64,000 nt of DNA from Herbaspirillum sp. ASV7 (GCF_016429215.1 NZ_JAELUH010000014.1:16111-80110); one strand, 5' to 3'; shown: positions 54,100-62,977, counted from the stretch's first letter. A program made the numbers and translations. Notes: a model not told the origin generated them from the letters alone.

Positions 54100-54897
54100 A
54101 TGGCACATGGATCCTCTGTTTCCATCAAGCGCGTGGGCCTGACCATCGGCAGCAATGAGATCATGGCCGGCATCGACCTCGATATCCGCGCCGGTGAATT
54201 CGTCTGCCTGCTGGGTCCGTCGGGCTGCGGCAAATCGACGCTGCTCAATGCCATCGCCGGCTTCCAGGACGTGGCCGGCGAGATCAGCATCGACGGCAAG
54301 CGCGTCAAGGGACCGGGACTGGATCGCGGCGTGGTGTTCCAGTCCTCGGAGGCGCTGTTCCCCTGGCTGAGCGTGCGCGAGAACGTCGAATACGGCCTCA
54401 AACTGCGCGGCGTGCCGGCGGCGGAACGACGGTCGGCCGCCGAGCGCTATGTCTCGCTGGTGGGTCTGAAGCATGCCATCGACAAGTTCCCCGCAGAACT
54501 GTCGGGCGGCATGCGCCAGCGCGCACAGATCGCCCGGGTGCTGGTCAACGAGCCCTCGGTGGTGCTGATGGATGAGCCCTTCGGCGCCCTCGATGCACAG
54601 ACCCGCGAGGTGCTGCAAAGCGAACTGGACCGCATCTGGAAGAGTACCGGCTGCACCATCGTCTTCGTCACCCACGACATCTGGGAAGCCATCCTCCTGG
54701 CCGACCGCGTGGTGACCATGACCGCCGGTCCGCGCGCCCATATCAAGACCATCGAGACCGTCGACCTGCCGCATCCACGTGATCCGGCCGACCCGGCCTG
54801 CATGGCGTTGTATGCCCGCATCCGCGACGATATCGGCGCCGAAGTCACGCGCGTGTTGCGCGCCCAGGGATTGATCGAAGAGGAAACAGTGAAATGA
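54100..54897 (+). CDS. ABC transporter ATP-binding protein, SsuB/TauB family
   Basis: This is a complete 265-residue ATPase: Walker A GPSGCGKS, Q-loop VFQSSEALFPWL, signature LSGGMRQR, Walker B VVLMDEPFGALDAQTRE and switch His FVTHDIWEA. It starts 3 bp after the binding protein and overlaps the permease start by 4 bp. The C-terminus is the standard short helical end of this subfamily. Confidence 0.94.
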   Translation: MAHGSSVSIKRVGLTIGSNEIMAGIDLDIRAGEFVCLLGPSGCGKSTLLNAIAGFQDVAGEISIDGKRVKGPGLDRGVVFQSSEALFPWLSVRENVEYGLKLRGVPAAERRSAAERYVSLVGLKHAIDKFPAELSGGMRQRAQIARVLVNEPSVVLMDEPFGALDAQTREVLQSELDRIWKSTGCTIVFVTHDIWEAILLADRVVTMTAGPRAHIKTIETVDLPHPRDPADPACMALYARIRDDIGAEVTRVLRAQGLIEEETVK

Positions 54898-55712
54898 GCC
54901 AGCTCACCCAGACAGCCACGCCGGCGGCGCAAGATCCGGCCACGCCATCCATGCTCGCCCGTCGCATCAAGGCGGCGCGGCCTTTCCTCATCTCGGTCAT
55001 CGCCATCGTCGGTGGCCTGCTCCTGTGGCAACTGGTCTCGATGACCACCTCGCCGCTGTTCCTGCCTTCGGTCTCGATGACCTGGGCGGCGGCACTGGAA
55101 CTGATCGGCGACGGCACCCTGCAACAGTCGGTGCTGGCCTCGTCCGGACGCATCCTGGCCGGCTGGGGCGCGGGGGTCCTGATCGGCGTGCCGCTGGGCA
55201 TCTTCATGGGACGTTTCGAGACGGTGCGGCAACTGCTGGATCCGTATATCGAGTTCTTCCGCTTCATCCCGCCGATCGCCTTCGTCACCCTGGCGGTGAT
55301 CTGGCTTGGCCCAGGCGAATTGTCGAAAATCGCACTGATCTTCTATACCACCGTCTTCATCGTCACCCTGAACACCATCGCCGGCGTGCAGGCGGTGAAC
55401 CCGCTGCGCCTGCGCGCCGCGGCCTCGCTGGGTGCCGGGCAGTGGAAGATCCTGACCACCGTGATCCTGCCCTCGACGGTGCCCTTCATGGTCACCGGTG
55501 CGCGTATTGCGATGGGCAATTCCTTCCTCACGGTGGTGTCGGCCGAGATCGTGTCGGCGCGTGAGGGCCTGGGCGCCTTGATCTGGACGGCACGCAACTT
55601 CAGCCGTACCGAGTGGGTGTTCGTGGGCATCATCGCCCTGGGCATCCTGGGCTATCTGTTCGACCGCGTACTGCGCGTGGCCACCCGCAAGCTGCTGGCG
55701 CGCTACCTGTAA
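54894..55712 (+). CDS. ABC transporter permease, SsuC/TauC family
   Basis: This 272-residue permease has about six membrane helices. It has the segment SSGRILAGWGAGVLIGVPLGIFMG, a coupling loop with RAAASLGAGQWKILTTVILPSTVP and a terminal helix (WVFVGIIALGILGYLFDRVLR). Length and motifs fit the NitT/TauT class. The stop is 72 bp before the NTF2-like gene. Confidence 0.93.
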   Translation: MSQLTQTATPAAQDPATPSMLARRIKAARPFLISVIAIVGGLLLWQLVSMTTSPLFLPSVSMTWAAALELIGDGTLQQSVLASSGRILAGWGAGVLIGVPLGIFMGRFETVRQLLDPYIEFFRFIPPIAFVTLAVIWLGPGELSKIALIFYTTVFIVTLNTIAGVQAVNPLRLRAAASLGAGQWKILTTVILPSTVPFMVTGARIAMGNSFLTVVSAEIVSAREGLGALIWTARNFSRTEWVFVGIIALGILGYLFDRVLRVATRKLLARYL

Positions 55713-55784
55713 TCCCCCTGCGGCAACCTGTCCGTCGTGCGCTGCCGCGCACGGCGGCCCCACAACAAAGAGAGACTCCCCACC

Positions 55785-56345
55785 ATGACCGACCTGAACC
55801 AGGAAATCCTGCAACTGAAACGCCGCCTCGACGTGCTTGAAGCCGAGGCAGACATCCGCCGCATCCAGGCCCGCTACATGTTCCTGTGCGACACCCCCTG
55901 CCCGGAACCGGTAGCCGGCGACGCCGAGCGCATCGAGAAGATCCTCGAACTCTATGCCGAAGACGCCATCTGGGAAGGCGTGGGCGCCTACTACGAGGGC
56001 CAGTTCGGCCAGGCTGTCGGCAAGGAGGCGATCCGCAAGCACTTCCAGGCCTTCTGGGGCCAGAAGAAGGACCCCGAGTTGCTCCTGAACGTGCACTACC
56101 TGACCTCGGAACAGATCCACGTCAACGCCGAATGTACCCATGCCGACGGCCAGTGGGTGCATTGCCAGCCCTGGATCTTTGGCGACGGTTCCTCGCTGCT
56201 GCGTTCCAGCCGCCTCAACAATCTGTTCAAGAAAGTCGATGGTGTCTGGAAGATCGCCCGTACCCGCACCGAGAATGTCTTCGTCGCGCCGCTGACCAGT
56301 GGCTGGGCCAACAATGTGCCGACCTACTCGGTGCTGATGAAGTAA
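55785..56345 (+). CDS. SnoaL/NTF2-like fold protein
   Basis: This 186-residue cytoplasmic protein has a predicted N-terminal coiled-coil-like helix (QEILQLKRRLDVLEAEADIRRI) and an alpha+beta cone domain. The YAEDAIWEGVGAYYEGQFGQAVGKEAIRKHF segment and the C-terminal VDGVWKIARTRTENVFVAPL strand are characteristic of SnoaL-like members. Such folds serve as dehydratases, isomerases, cyclases or accessory subunits. In this operon it may act on a product of the flavin monooxygenase. Catalytic residues cannot be assigned. Confidence 0.82.
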   Translation: MTDLNQEILQLKRRLDVLEAEADIRRIQARYMFLCDTPCPEPVAGDAERIEKILELYAEDAIWEGVGAYYEGQFGQAVGKEAIRKHFQAFWGQKKDPELLLNVHYLTSEQIHVNAECTHADGQWVHCQPWIFGDGSSLLRSSRLNNLFKKVDGVWKIARTRTENVFVAPLTSGWANNVPTYSVLMK

Positions 56346-56373
56346 TTATTTATATCATTTACGGCTATCCACC

Positions 56374-57189
56374 ATGACCTCCCCTCATCCCGCGATCCGC
56401 CGCAGTTTCGTCCAGACCGGCGCCGGTGCCATCCATGTCGCCACCGCCGGCGAAGCAGGCGTGCCGGTACTGCTGCTGCACCAGACGCCGCGCTCCTGGG
56501 ATGAGTTCCGCGATGTGCTGCCACGACTGGGGCAGCGCCATCGCGCCATCGCCATCGATACCGCCGGCTTTGGGGATTCCTGCAGATTGCCATTGGAGGA
56601 GCACAGCATCGAACGCTGGGCGGCCATTGCCATCGAGGTGCTGGACCGCCTGGAGATCTCCCGCGCCGTGATCGCAGGCCATCACACCGGCGCGGTGACC
56701 GCCATGGAGATCGCCGCGTCGGCACCGCAGCGGGTCGCCGGGCTGGTACTGTCGTCCTGTCCCTATAACGATGAGGCCAGGCGCAGCGCTCATGCCGGCA
56801 AGCGTACCATCGACGATGTCGATGCCCGGCCGGATGGCAGCCACCTGCAGGAACTCTGGCAGCGGCGCCAGCCCGACTATCCCGAGGGGGATATCGACCT
56901 GCTCTCGCGCTTCATGGTCGATGCGATCAAGGCCGGGCCGATGGCCTCGTTGGGCCATGTAGTGGTGCGCAACTACCGCATGGAAGAGCGTATTGGTCTC
57001 GTGCGCGCACCCACGCTGGTGCTGCGTGCCGCCCGCGATCGGCACGCGGCGCCCTATGCGCAGCGCGTGGCCGATGCCATTGCAGGCAGTCGCCTGGTGA
57101 CGCTGGCGCAGGGCATGGTACCCATGCCGGACCAGTTGCCGGAGCAGTTCTCGGAGGCGATCATCAGCTTCATCGATGGCATCGCCTGA
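56374..57189 (+). CDS. Alpha/beta-hydrolase-fold protein lacking the usual Ser nucleophile and His
   Basis: This 271-residue alpha/beta-hydrolase-fold protein has the oxyanion-region motif LLLHQTPRSWDEF (about residues 33-45) and the IDTAGFGDS segment. The nucleophile elbow, normally G-x-S-x-G, reads GHHTG at 102-106, putting His104 in the nucleophile place. Near the C-terminus the usual G-x-G-H-x-P site reads AQGMVPMPDQLPEQF, with no histidine. Both classical catalytic residues are thus missing while the fold is intact. Related proteins with cofactor-independent dioxygenase or lyase activity exist in this superfamily. The gene follows the NTF2-like gene by 28 bp and ends the plus-strand operon. 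Confidence 0.85.
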   Translation: MTSPHPAIRRSFVQTGAGAIHVATAGEAGVPVLLLHQTPRSWDEFRDVLPRLGQRHRAIAIDTAGFGDSCRLPLEEHSIERWAAIAIEVLDRLEISRAVIAGHHTGAVTAMEIAASAPQRVAGLVLSSCPYNDEARRSAHAGKRTIDDVDARPDGSHLQELWQRRQPDYPEGDIDLLSRFMVDAIKAGPMASLGHVVVRNYRMEERIGLVRAPTLVLRAARDRHAAPYAQRVADAIAGSRLVTLAQGMVPMPDQLPEQFSEAIISFIDGIA

Positions 57190-57204
57190 GGTCGTCGCGC
57201 CGGT

Positions 57205-57528
57205 TCAATCCCGCGAGAAATCGTAGTCGCGCTCAACCTTGCAGATACGGGTCTTGTAGGCCTGGTACCACTTCTCGCGGCCCAGTCGCTGGGCGTGCAG
57301 GTGGTCAATGTCGCGCTTCCAGGCGGCAATCGCTTCCAGGCTCTGCCAATAGGAGACGGTGATGCCGACCTCTTCCCGCGCCGACTCCACCCCCAGGAAT
57401 CCCGGTTGCCTGGAGGCCGCCTCCACCATGGCCTCGGCCATGTCGCCATAGCCGTCGTCGCCGGCAGTGCGCAGGGAGGTGAAGATCACGGCGTAGTAGG
57501 GGGTATCACCGGTGTGGGCTATGGACAT
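57205..57528 (-). CDS. ABM-domain (dimeric alpha-beta barrel) protein
   Basis: This 107-residue protein contains YYAVIFTSLRTAGDDGYGDMAEAMVEAASRQPGFLGVESARE followed by YWQSLEAIAAWKRDIDHLHAQR, the pattern of antibiotic-biosynthesis-monooxygenase / heme-degrading-like small proteins. Such proteins oxidise or isomerise aromatic intermediates without cofactor, or have unknown housekeeping roles. It converges on the alpha/beta-hydrolase gene (15 bp between stops) and lies 83 bp after the quinone-reductase-like gene. Confidence 0.82.
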   Translation of the reverse strand: MSIAHTGDTPYYAVIFTSLRTAGDDGYGDMAEAMVEAASRQPGFLGVESAREEVGITVSYWQSLEAIAAWKRDIDHLHAQRLGREKWYQAYKTRICKVERDYDFSRD

Positions 57529-57611
57529 GGCTTTTCGCTGGCGGCAAGGGTGAGCGGATGGCAGGACGAGGCGCCATTGTGCCTGCTTTCAGCACCAGCT
57601 GCATGAGACCG

Positions 57612-58541
57612 TCAGGCGATGTCCAGCACCAGCCTGCCGCGCGTGACGGCGCCCTGCTCCAGCAGCTCGTGCGCGCGGGCGATCTCTGCCATCGGCAACA
57701 CCCGGCTCACCGACGGTCGCCACACACCCGCGCTGGCCAGGTCGACGATGTGTTGCAAGATGTCCCGGTCTTCCGTGATCATGGCGCGCGTGACCGTCAC
57801 GCCGAACTCGGCCCCGCGATCGCGGATGGGTGCCGCCACCAGCCAGACCAGATGGCCGCCGGGGCGCAGCACCGCATAGGAGCGCTCATGCGTGGCACCA
57901 CCGACCAGATCGAAGACCACATCCTGGTCGCGCAGCGTGGAAAAATCCTCGCGGTCGTAGGCGATGACCCGGTCAGCGCCCAGGCCAGCCACGTAATCGA
58001 TATTGGCATGACGGCAGGTGGCCGTCACCTCGGCGCCTAGATGGCGTGCCAGCTGCACCATCAGGCTGCCTACCGCGCCCGAACCGGCGTGGATCAATAC
58101 CTTCATGCCGGCTTGTATCGAGGCCGTGCGCATCAGCGGGATCCACGCGCTGGCACCCGGTTGCAGCAGGGCCGCCGCCTCCTGCATGTCCAGGCCGGCG
58201 GGCTTGCGCACGATCTGCTGTTGCGGCAGCACGGCCACCTCCAGCGTGGTGCCGCGCGCGAGCATGGCCGGCATCACACAGACGACATCTCCGATCCGCA
58301 GCTCGTCCACGCCCTCACCGACAGCCGTGACGATGCCGGCACCATCACGGCCCGGCACCTTGGGCAAGCTGATCGGCACCTGGTGCTGCAACAACCCTGC
58401 ACGCAGCTTGGCGTCGACCGGGGCCACGCCGGCGGCCTGCATGGCCACCCGCACATGACCGGGCAGGAGCGGGGCTTCGTCGATCTCGGTGAGATGCAGC
58501 AGGGACGGTGGTCCGTATTGATGGTAGGTGATGGCGCGCAC
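57612..58541 (-). CDS. Zinc-independent MDR oxidoreductase, quinone-reductase-like
   Basis: This medium-chain reductase of about 309 residues has a GroES-like N-terminal domain (ITYHQYGPPSLLHLTEID, VPGRDGAGIVTAVGEGVDELRIGDVV) and a Rossmann domain with the NADPH site VLIHAGSGAVGSLMVQLARHLGAEV. No structural- or catalytic-zinc cysteine cluster is seen, so it is of the QOR type. The start is uncertain: a GTG at 58541 matches the family start, while upstream GTG/TTG codons would add a non-homologous stretch. No SD is evident. Confidence 0.8.
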   Translation of the reverse strand: MRAITYHQYGPPSLLHLTEIDEAPLLPGHVRVAMQAAGVAPVDAKLRAGLLQHQVPISLPKVPGRDGAGIVTAVGEGVDELRIGDVVCVMPAMLARGTTLEVAVLPQQQIVRKPAGLDMQEAAALLQPGASAWIPLMRTASIQAGMKVLIHAGSGAVGSLMVQLARHLGAEVTATCRHANIDYVAGLGADRVIAYDREDFSTLRDQDVVFDLVGGATHERSYAVLRPGGHLVWLVAAPIRDRGAEFGVTVTRAMITEDRDILQHIVDLASAGVWRPSVSRVLPMAEIARAHELLEQGAVTRGRLVLDIA

Positions 58542-58665
58542 GGGTAGCAACACAATGAGTCCAGCCGATAGTGTCGGCGCCACCGGCGCAAGGGTCAAAT
58601 CAGCTGCCCTTATCGCGCCGATCCGTGGCAGTCATGCTGATGGCGGCCGAGGCCGAGGCCAGGCC

Positions 58666-59592
58666 CTAGGTCTGGTTCTCTTCGCGCCCGAACATCTCGA
58701 TGAGCAGGCTGCGCAGCCACTGGATGCCGGAGTCGGAAGAGAAGCGCGTATGCGTGTAGATGCTCACCGGAATGCGCGGCATCTCCAGCGGCAGGTCCAG
58801 CAGCACGAAGGCATGGTCGAGGTTGTGCCGCTCGGCGATGCTGCGCGGCAGGAACAGGGCCAGGTCGGTGAAGCGCACGATCTGCGGCGCCACCGTGAAA
58901 TGCGGCATGCGCAGGGCGACATCGCGCTTGACGCCGGCATTGCGCAACACATCCTCGGCCAGCTGGTGACCGGTGGTATTGGTGGCGGTATAGACGTAGC
59001 GCAGCTGCAGCAGGGTTTCCAGCGTCAGCGGCGCAGTCGCCAGCGGGTGCTCCCGGCGCAGCATGCAGATGTAGTCGTCGTAGAGCACCAGATGGCTCTG
59101 GCAATCCTCGGGCAGTCCGGGTAGATAGCCGAAGGCCAGGTCGATATCGCCATTGCGCATGGCCGCGCCCAGGCTGTCCATGGACATCTGCTGCACTTCG
59201 ATAGAGACATGCGGCGCGGCGTGGGTCAGCTCTTCCATCAGCAGCGGCAGGACGTGGCTGCAGGACATGTCCGACATCACCAGGCGGAAGGTACGCGTGG
59301 CCGTGGCCGGATCGAATTGCGCTTGCGTATGCAAGGCGTCATGGATGATGCCCAGCGCGCGCGAAATCGGCTCATGCAGGCGGATGGCGGTTTCGGTGGG
59401 CAGCATGGTCGAGGTGCTGCGCACGAAGAGCGGATCGTCGAACATCTCGCGCAGGCGGCGCAGGGCGTGGCTGACCGCGGGCTGGGTCAGGTGCAGGCGA
59501 TCGGCGGCGGCGGTGAGGCTGCGCAACTCCCAGATGACGATGAAGGTCTTGAGCAGGTTCAGGTCCACGGCGGCGATATTCATTTGCTTCAT
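58666..59592 (-). CDS. LysR-family transcriptional regulator, NahR/NodD-like group
   Basis: This regulator of about 308 residues has the N-terminal winged helix (VDLNLLKTFIVIWELRSLTAAADRLHLTQPAVSHALRRLREMFDDPLFVR). The PAVSHALRRLRE and DDPLFVR forms are those of the NahR/NodD/LinR branch, many of which respond to aromatic compounds. The co-inducer domain is complete. Three nearby ATGs are possible; the one at 59592 has GGA upstream at suitable distance. It is divergent from the flavin reductase gene, with an inverted repeat between them. Confidence 0.9.
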   Translation of the reverse strand: MKQMNIAAVDLNLLKTFIVIWELRSLTAAADRLHLTQPAVSHALRRLREMFDDPLFVRSTSTMLPTETAIRLHEPISRALGIIHDALHTQAQFDPATATRTFRLVMSDMSCSHVLPLLMEELTHAAPHVSIEVQQMSMDSLGAAMRNGDIDLAFGYLPGLPEDCQSHLVLYDDYICMLRREHPLATAPLTLETLLQLRYVYTATNTTGHQLAEDVLRNAGVKRDVALRMPHFTVAPQIVRFTDLALFLPRSIAERHNLDHAFVLLDLPLEMPRIPVSIYTHTRFSSDSGIQWLRSLLIEMFGREENQT

Positions 59593-59609
59593 GCGCGACA
59601 TTCCAGACA

Positions 59610-59626
59610 ATCATTTGACCCATGAT
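59610..59626. promoter_or_regulatory. Candidate LysR operator in the divergent region
   Basis: ATCAT-N7-ATGAT is a 17-bp interrupted palindrome, 18 bp upstream of the LysR start in the gap to the flavin reductase gene. The 7-bp spacer and short arms fit LysR sites, though it is not a strict T-N11-A box. Confidence 0.45.
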
Positions 59627-59784
59627 TTGCTCACGGTCTATTGTTCATCCCAGGACGCATGCGCAGACGCGATGCGTTCTCCCTCTCTCCTGCTGATCGA
59701 CATCCGCCTTCCCGGCGCCAGTGTGCGCAAAGGATAACGGCGCGCGGCGCCCGATGTCATCTCTTTTTTTTGGAAGCATCTGAC

Positions 59785-60294
59785 ATGAAAAAAGAATTTC
59801 GCGATGCCATGGCGCGCCTGTCGGCGGCGGTCAACATCATCACCACCGATGGTCCTGCAGGCCGCGCGGCCATCACGGTCAGCGCCGTCAGTTCGGTCTC
59901 GGACGAACCGGCCACGCTGCTGGTCTGCATCAACCAGAAAAGCGCGGCTCATGCCATCCTGGTGGCCAATGGCCGGCTGTGCGTCAATGTCCTGGCGGCA
60001 CATCACGAAGACGTCGCGCGCCTGATCGCCGGCATGACCGGCCTCGCACCGGCCGAGCGCATGGAGCAAGTGCAATGGGAAACTGGCGCGCACGGCCAGC
60101 CCACCCTGCCCGATGCGCTGGCGGTCCTGGAGGGCGACATCGTGCTGCAACAGCAGGCCGGCACGCATGGCGTGTTCTTCGTGGAGATCCGGCATATCCG
60201 TCTGGAGCAGGCAACGGGGGACGGCCTGGCCTATTTCGACCGGCGCTTCCATCGCATGGCTGCCACGGCGGCGACGCTGGCAACGGCGGCCTAG
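59785..60294 (+). CDS. Flavin reductase, HpaC/HsaB type
   Basis: This 169-residue protein starts MKKEFRDAMARLSAAVNIITTDG, with GGAAG upstream. The AAITVSAVSSVSDEPATLLVCINQKSAAHAIL and GRLCVNVLAAHHEDVARLIAG blocks are the flavin-reductase-like fold of HpaC/HsaB. It would supply reduced FMN/FAD to the group D monooxygenase encoded at 51.8 kb; no other oxygenase component is in view. It is divergent from the LysR regulator. Confidence 0.9.
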   Translation: MKKEFRDAMARLSAAVNIITTDGPAGRAAITVSAVSSVSDEPATLLVCINQKSAAHAILVANGRLCVNVLAAHHEDVARLIAGMTGLAPAERMEQVQWETGAHGQPTLPDALAVLEGDIVLQQQAGTHGVFFVEIRHIRLEQATGDGLAYFDRRFHRMAATAATLATAA

Positions 60295-60375
60295 AAGCGC
60301 CGCCGGGATACGGGCCGAAAACGGCATGCACGGGCCGCCGCGCACGCCGTTCAGGGAGCGTCAGGATATTTTTTC

Positions 60376-60413
60376 AATAATGAGAATCATTTTTATTGAA
60401 TGTTGTTTATAAT
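60376..60413 (+). promoter_or_regulatory. Fur box and -10 element upstream of the Fiu-like receptor
   Basis: AATAATGAGAATCATTTTT (60376-60394) matches 15 of 19 positions of the consensus Fur box. A TATAAT (60408-60413) lies just downstream, so Fur would block the promoter. The transcript start would be about 160 bp before the receptor ATG; the leader shows no gene or recognisable riboswitch. Confidence 0.78.
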
Positions 60414-60578
60414 TGTAAAATCCTGTATCAATAAGCAACACTTCAACGCATCCAGGATACAAAAACCAGAAATCCGCCAGCCACCCTCACGATGACGGCC
60501 CGGTCCGCTGCGACCGCTGCCCGCCACGTTGCTCAAGCCAGCCAGGAGAACATCAACACCTTCTCTCGGACCCTTGCC

Positions 60579-62822
60579 ATGAGCTACATTAAAAGCCGCA
60601 AGCACGCGCAGGCTGTGCGCCAGCCTGCACTGACCGCTACCCATCTCGCCGTTGCCGGCGCCCTGCTGCTGCCTGCCGTGGGCGCCCAGGCCCAGGCCAC
60701 CGGCAATACCCTGCCCAAGGTCGAAGTCACCGCCACCCAGGAATCGGACTACAAGGCCGACAAGTCCTCCTCCGCCAAGTACAGCCAGCCGCTGGTGGAT
60801 ACCCCGCAGACGCTGACCGTGATCAAGAAGCAGCTCATCGACCAGCAAGGTGCCACCACCCTGACCGAAGCCCTGCGCAACAGCCCGGGCGTGGGCACCT
60901 TCTATCTCGGCGAGAACGGCAACACCAGCACCGGCGACGCCATCTACATGCGTGGCTTCGACGCCTCCAGCGCGATCTTCGTGGACAACGTGCGCGACCT
61001 CGGCTCGATCTCGCGCGACATGTTCAACATCCAGCAGGTCGAAGTCCTCAAGGGCCCGGCCGGCACCGACAACGGTCGCGGCTCGCCCACCGGCTCGATC
61101 AACCTGGTGACCAAGCAGGCCGAGATGAGCAACTTCTTCAATGCCTCGGCCACCTACGGCAGCTGGAACCAGAAACGCGCCACCGCCGACTGGAACAAGG
61201 TCCTCGACGACGACCGTGGCATCGCCCTGCGTCTGAACCTGATGAAGCAGGACAGCGGCGTACCCGGCCGCCACGAAGTCAAGAACGACCGCACCGGCAT
61301 CGCGCCCTCGCTGGCCTTCGGCCTGAACAGCCCGACCCGGGTATTCCTGAACTACGTCCACATCGATCAGGACAACGTACCCGACGGTGGCGTCCCCACC
61401 ATCGGCCTGCCCGGCTATACCTCGCCGGATTCACGCAGCTATCTCACCTCGGCGGCGCGGGTCAATTCGGCCAACTTCTATGGCTTGTCGGGGGACTACG
61501 ACAAGGTCACCTCCGACATGTTCACCGCGCGCGTGGAGCATGATTTCTCGCCCGATGTGAAACTGCAGAACACCACCCGCTACGCCAAGACCAGCCAGGA
61601 CTACCTGCTGACCTCTTTCATGGGATCGGCGGCCAACCTGGTCACGCCCTCGGCCAGCAATCCGTCCGGCTGGACGATCTCGCGCTCCCTCCCCACCCGC
61701 AAGGACCAGAGCAACGAGATCATCACCAACCAGACCAATATCACCGCCGACCTGCAGACCGGCAGCCTCAAGCACACCCTGGTCGGTGGCGTCGAGTTCA
61801 CCCAGGAGAAGCAGCACGCCATCTCCTTCACGCGTGGCGGTACGTTCCCGGCGGCCAACCTGTACAACCCCAATCCGAACGATCCCAAGACCTACACGAT
61901 GACGGCCACCGGTTACAACGATGGCAAGACCGACACGGTGTCGGCCTACCTGTTCGACACCCTCAAGTTCAACGAGCAGTGGTCGCTCAATGGCGGCATC
62001 CGCGAAGACCACTATCGCACCACCTACTACTCCAACGCGGCGGGCACCATCACCAACCTGTCGACCTCGGGCAACCTGTTCAACTGGAAACTGGCTGCCA
62101 TCTACAAGCCCACCAGCTACAGCAGCATCTACGCCTTGTACGCCACCTCGCAGCAGCCGCCGGGTGGCGCCAACTTCGCCCTGAGCGCGGCGGCCAACAG
62201 CGCCGCCAACGCCAACTACGTACCGCAGAAGACCAAGACCTCGGAACTCGGCACCAAGTGGGACCTGCTCGACAAGAAACTCGCGGTGACTGCCGCCCTC
62301 TTCCGCACCGAGGTCAACAATGAGGTCGAGCTCGACGCCACGTCCGGCCAGTACTTCCAGAACGGCAAGAAGACCGTGCAAGGGATAGAACTGGGGGTCA
62401 CCGGTGACGTCACCAGCAATCTCTCGCTGACGGCCGGCTACACCTACATGAAGACCAAGGTCGACAGCGGCGCCATCGCCACCGCCTCCGGCGAAAACAA
62501 CCTGGCCTACACACCCAAGCAGGCCTTCACCTCCTGGGCCACCTACCGCCTGCCGCAAGGCTTTACCGTGGGCGGCGGCGCGCGCTACGTGAGCTCGCTG
62601 CTGCGCGGCACCGATGGCGCGGTCGGTACGCCCAAGTATGCCAATGCCTACTGGGTCTTTGATGGCATGGTCGGTTACGTGGTCAACAAGAACGTGGACC
62701 TGCAGTTGAATCTGTACAATATTTTCGACAAGGACTACGTAGCGGCGATCAACAAGAGCGGCTATCGTTACACCCCGGGCACACCACGTACGGTGGCACT
62801 GACGGCCAACTTCAAGTTCTGA
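60579..62822 (+). CDS. fiu: Catecholate siderophore receptor Fiu/PiuA family
   Basis: This 747-residue TonB-dependent receptor has a signal peptide ending near AQA-QATGN and a TonB box region KVEVTAT. The plug shows DTPQTLTVIKKQLIDQQGATTLTEALRNSPGVGTF and GENGNTSTGDAIYMRGFDASSAIFVDN, nearly colinear with E. coli Fiu as recalled. The barrel keeps PDGGVPTIGLPGY and the C-terminal INKSGYRYTPGTPRTVALTANFKF region, ending in phenylalanine. Fiu imports monomeric catecholate iron complexes. The start at MSYIKSRK was chosen because the signal peptide follows; an in-frame ATG at 60492 would add 29 residues. A Fur box precedes. Confidence 0.94.
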   Translation: MSYIKSRKHAQAVRQPALTATHLAVAGALLLPAVGAQAQATGNTLPKVEVTATQESDYKADKSSSAKYSQPLVDTPQTLTVIKKQLIDQQGATTLTEALRNSPGVGTFYLGENGNTSTGDAIYMRGFDASSAIFVDNVRDLGSISRDMFNIQQVEVLKGPAGTDNGRGSPTGSINLVTKQAEMSNFFNASATYGSWNQKRATADWNKVLDDDRGIALRLNLMKQDSGVPGRHEVKNDRTGIAPSLAFGLNSPTRVFLNYVHIDQDNVPDGGVPTIGLPGYTSPDSRSYLTSAARVNSANFYGLSGDYDKVTSDMFTARVEHDFSPDVKLQNTTRYAKTSQDYLLTSFMGSAANLVTPSASNPSGWTISRSLPTRKDQSNEIITNQTNITADLQTGSLKHTLVGGVEFTQEKQHAISFTRGGTFPAANLYNPNPNDPKTYTMTATGYNDGKTDTVSAYLFDTLKFNEQWSLNGGIREDHYRTTYYSNAAGTITNLSTSGNLFNWKLAAIYKPTSYSSIYALYATSQQPPGGANFALSAAANSAANANYVPQKTKTSELGTKWDLLDKKLAVTAALFRTEVNNEVELDATSGQYFQNGKKTVQGIELGVTGDVTSNLSLTAGYTYMKTKVDSGAIATASGENNLAYTPKQAFTSWATYRLPQGFTVGGGARYVSSLLRGTDGAVGTPKYANAYWVFDGMVGYVVNKNVDLQLNLYNIFDKDYVAAINKSGYRYTPGTPRTVALTANFKF

Positions 62823-62926
62823 TCCTGCGCATGGCGATGGCTTGATCTGCCTCAGCCCGGATGACCCCGGCCTTGTCCAGAATGACGTGGCCGGCCGGAT
62901 CCAGCCAAGGAACTGCCAGACTTGAC

Positions 62927-62954
62927 GGCCCCTCCCGCGCGGAGGGGCCTTTTC
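62927..62954 (+). terminator. Intrinsic terminator between fiu and piuC
   Basis: GGCCCCTCC-cgcgc-GGAGGGGCC followed by TTTTC forms a perfect stem. It ends about 10 bp before the piuC ribosome-binding site, so it limits or gates transcription from fiu into piuC. Confidence 0.85.
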
Positions 62955-62977
62955 ATTCGCAACAGGAGAATTCCATC

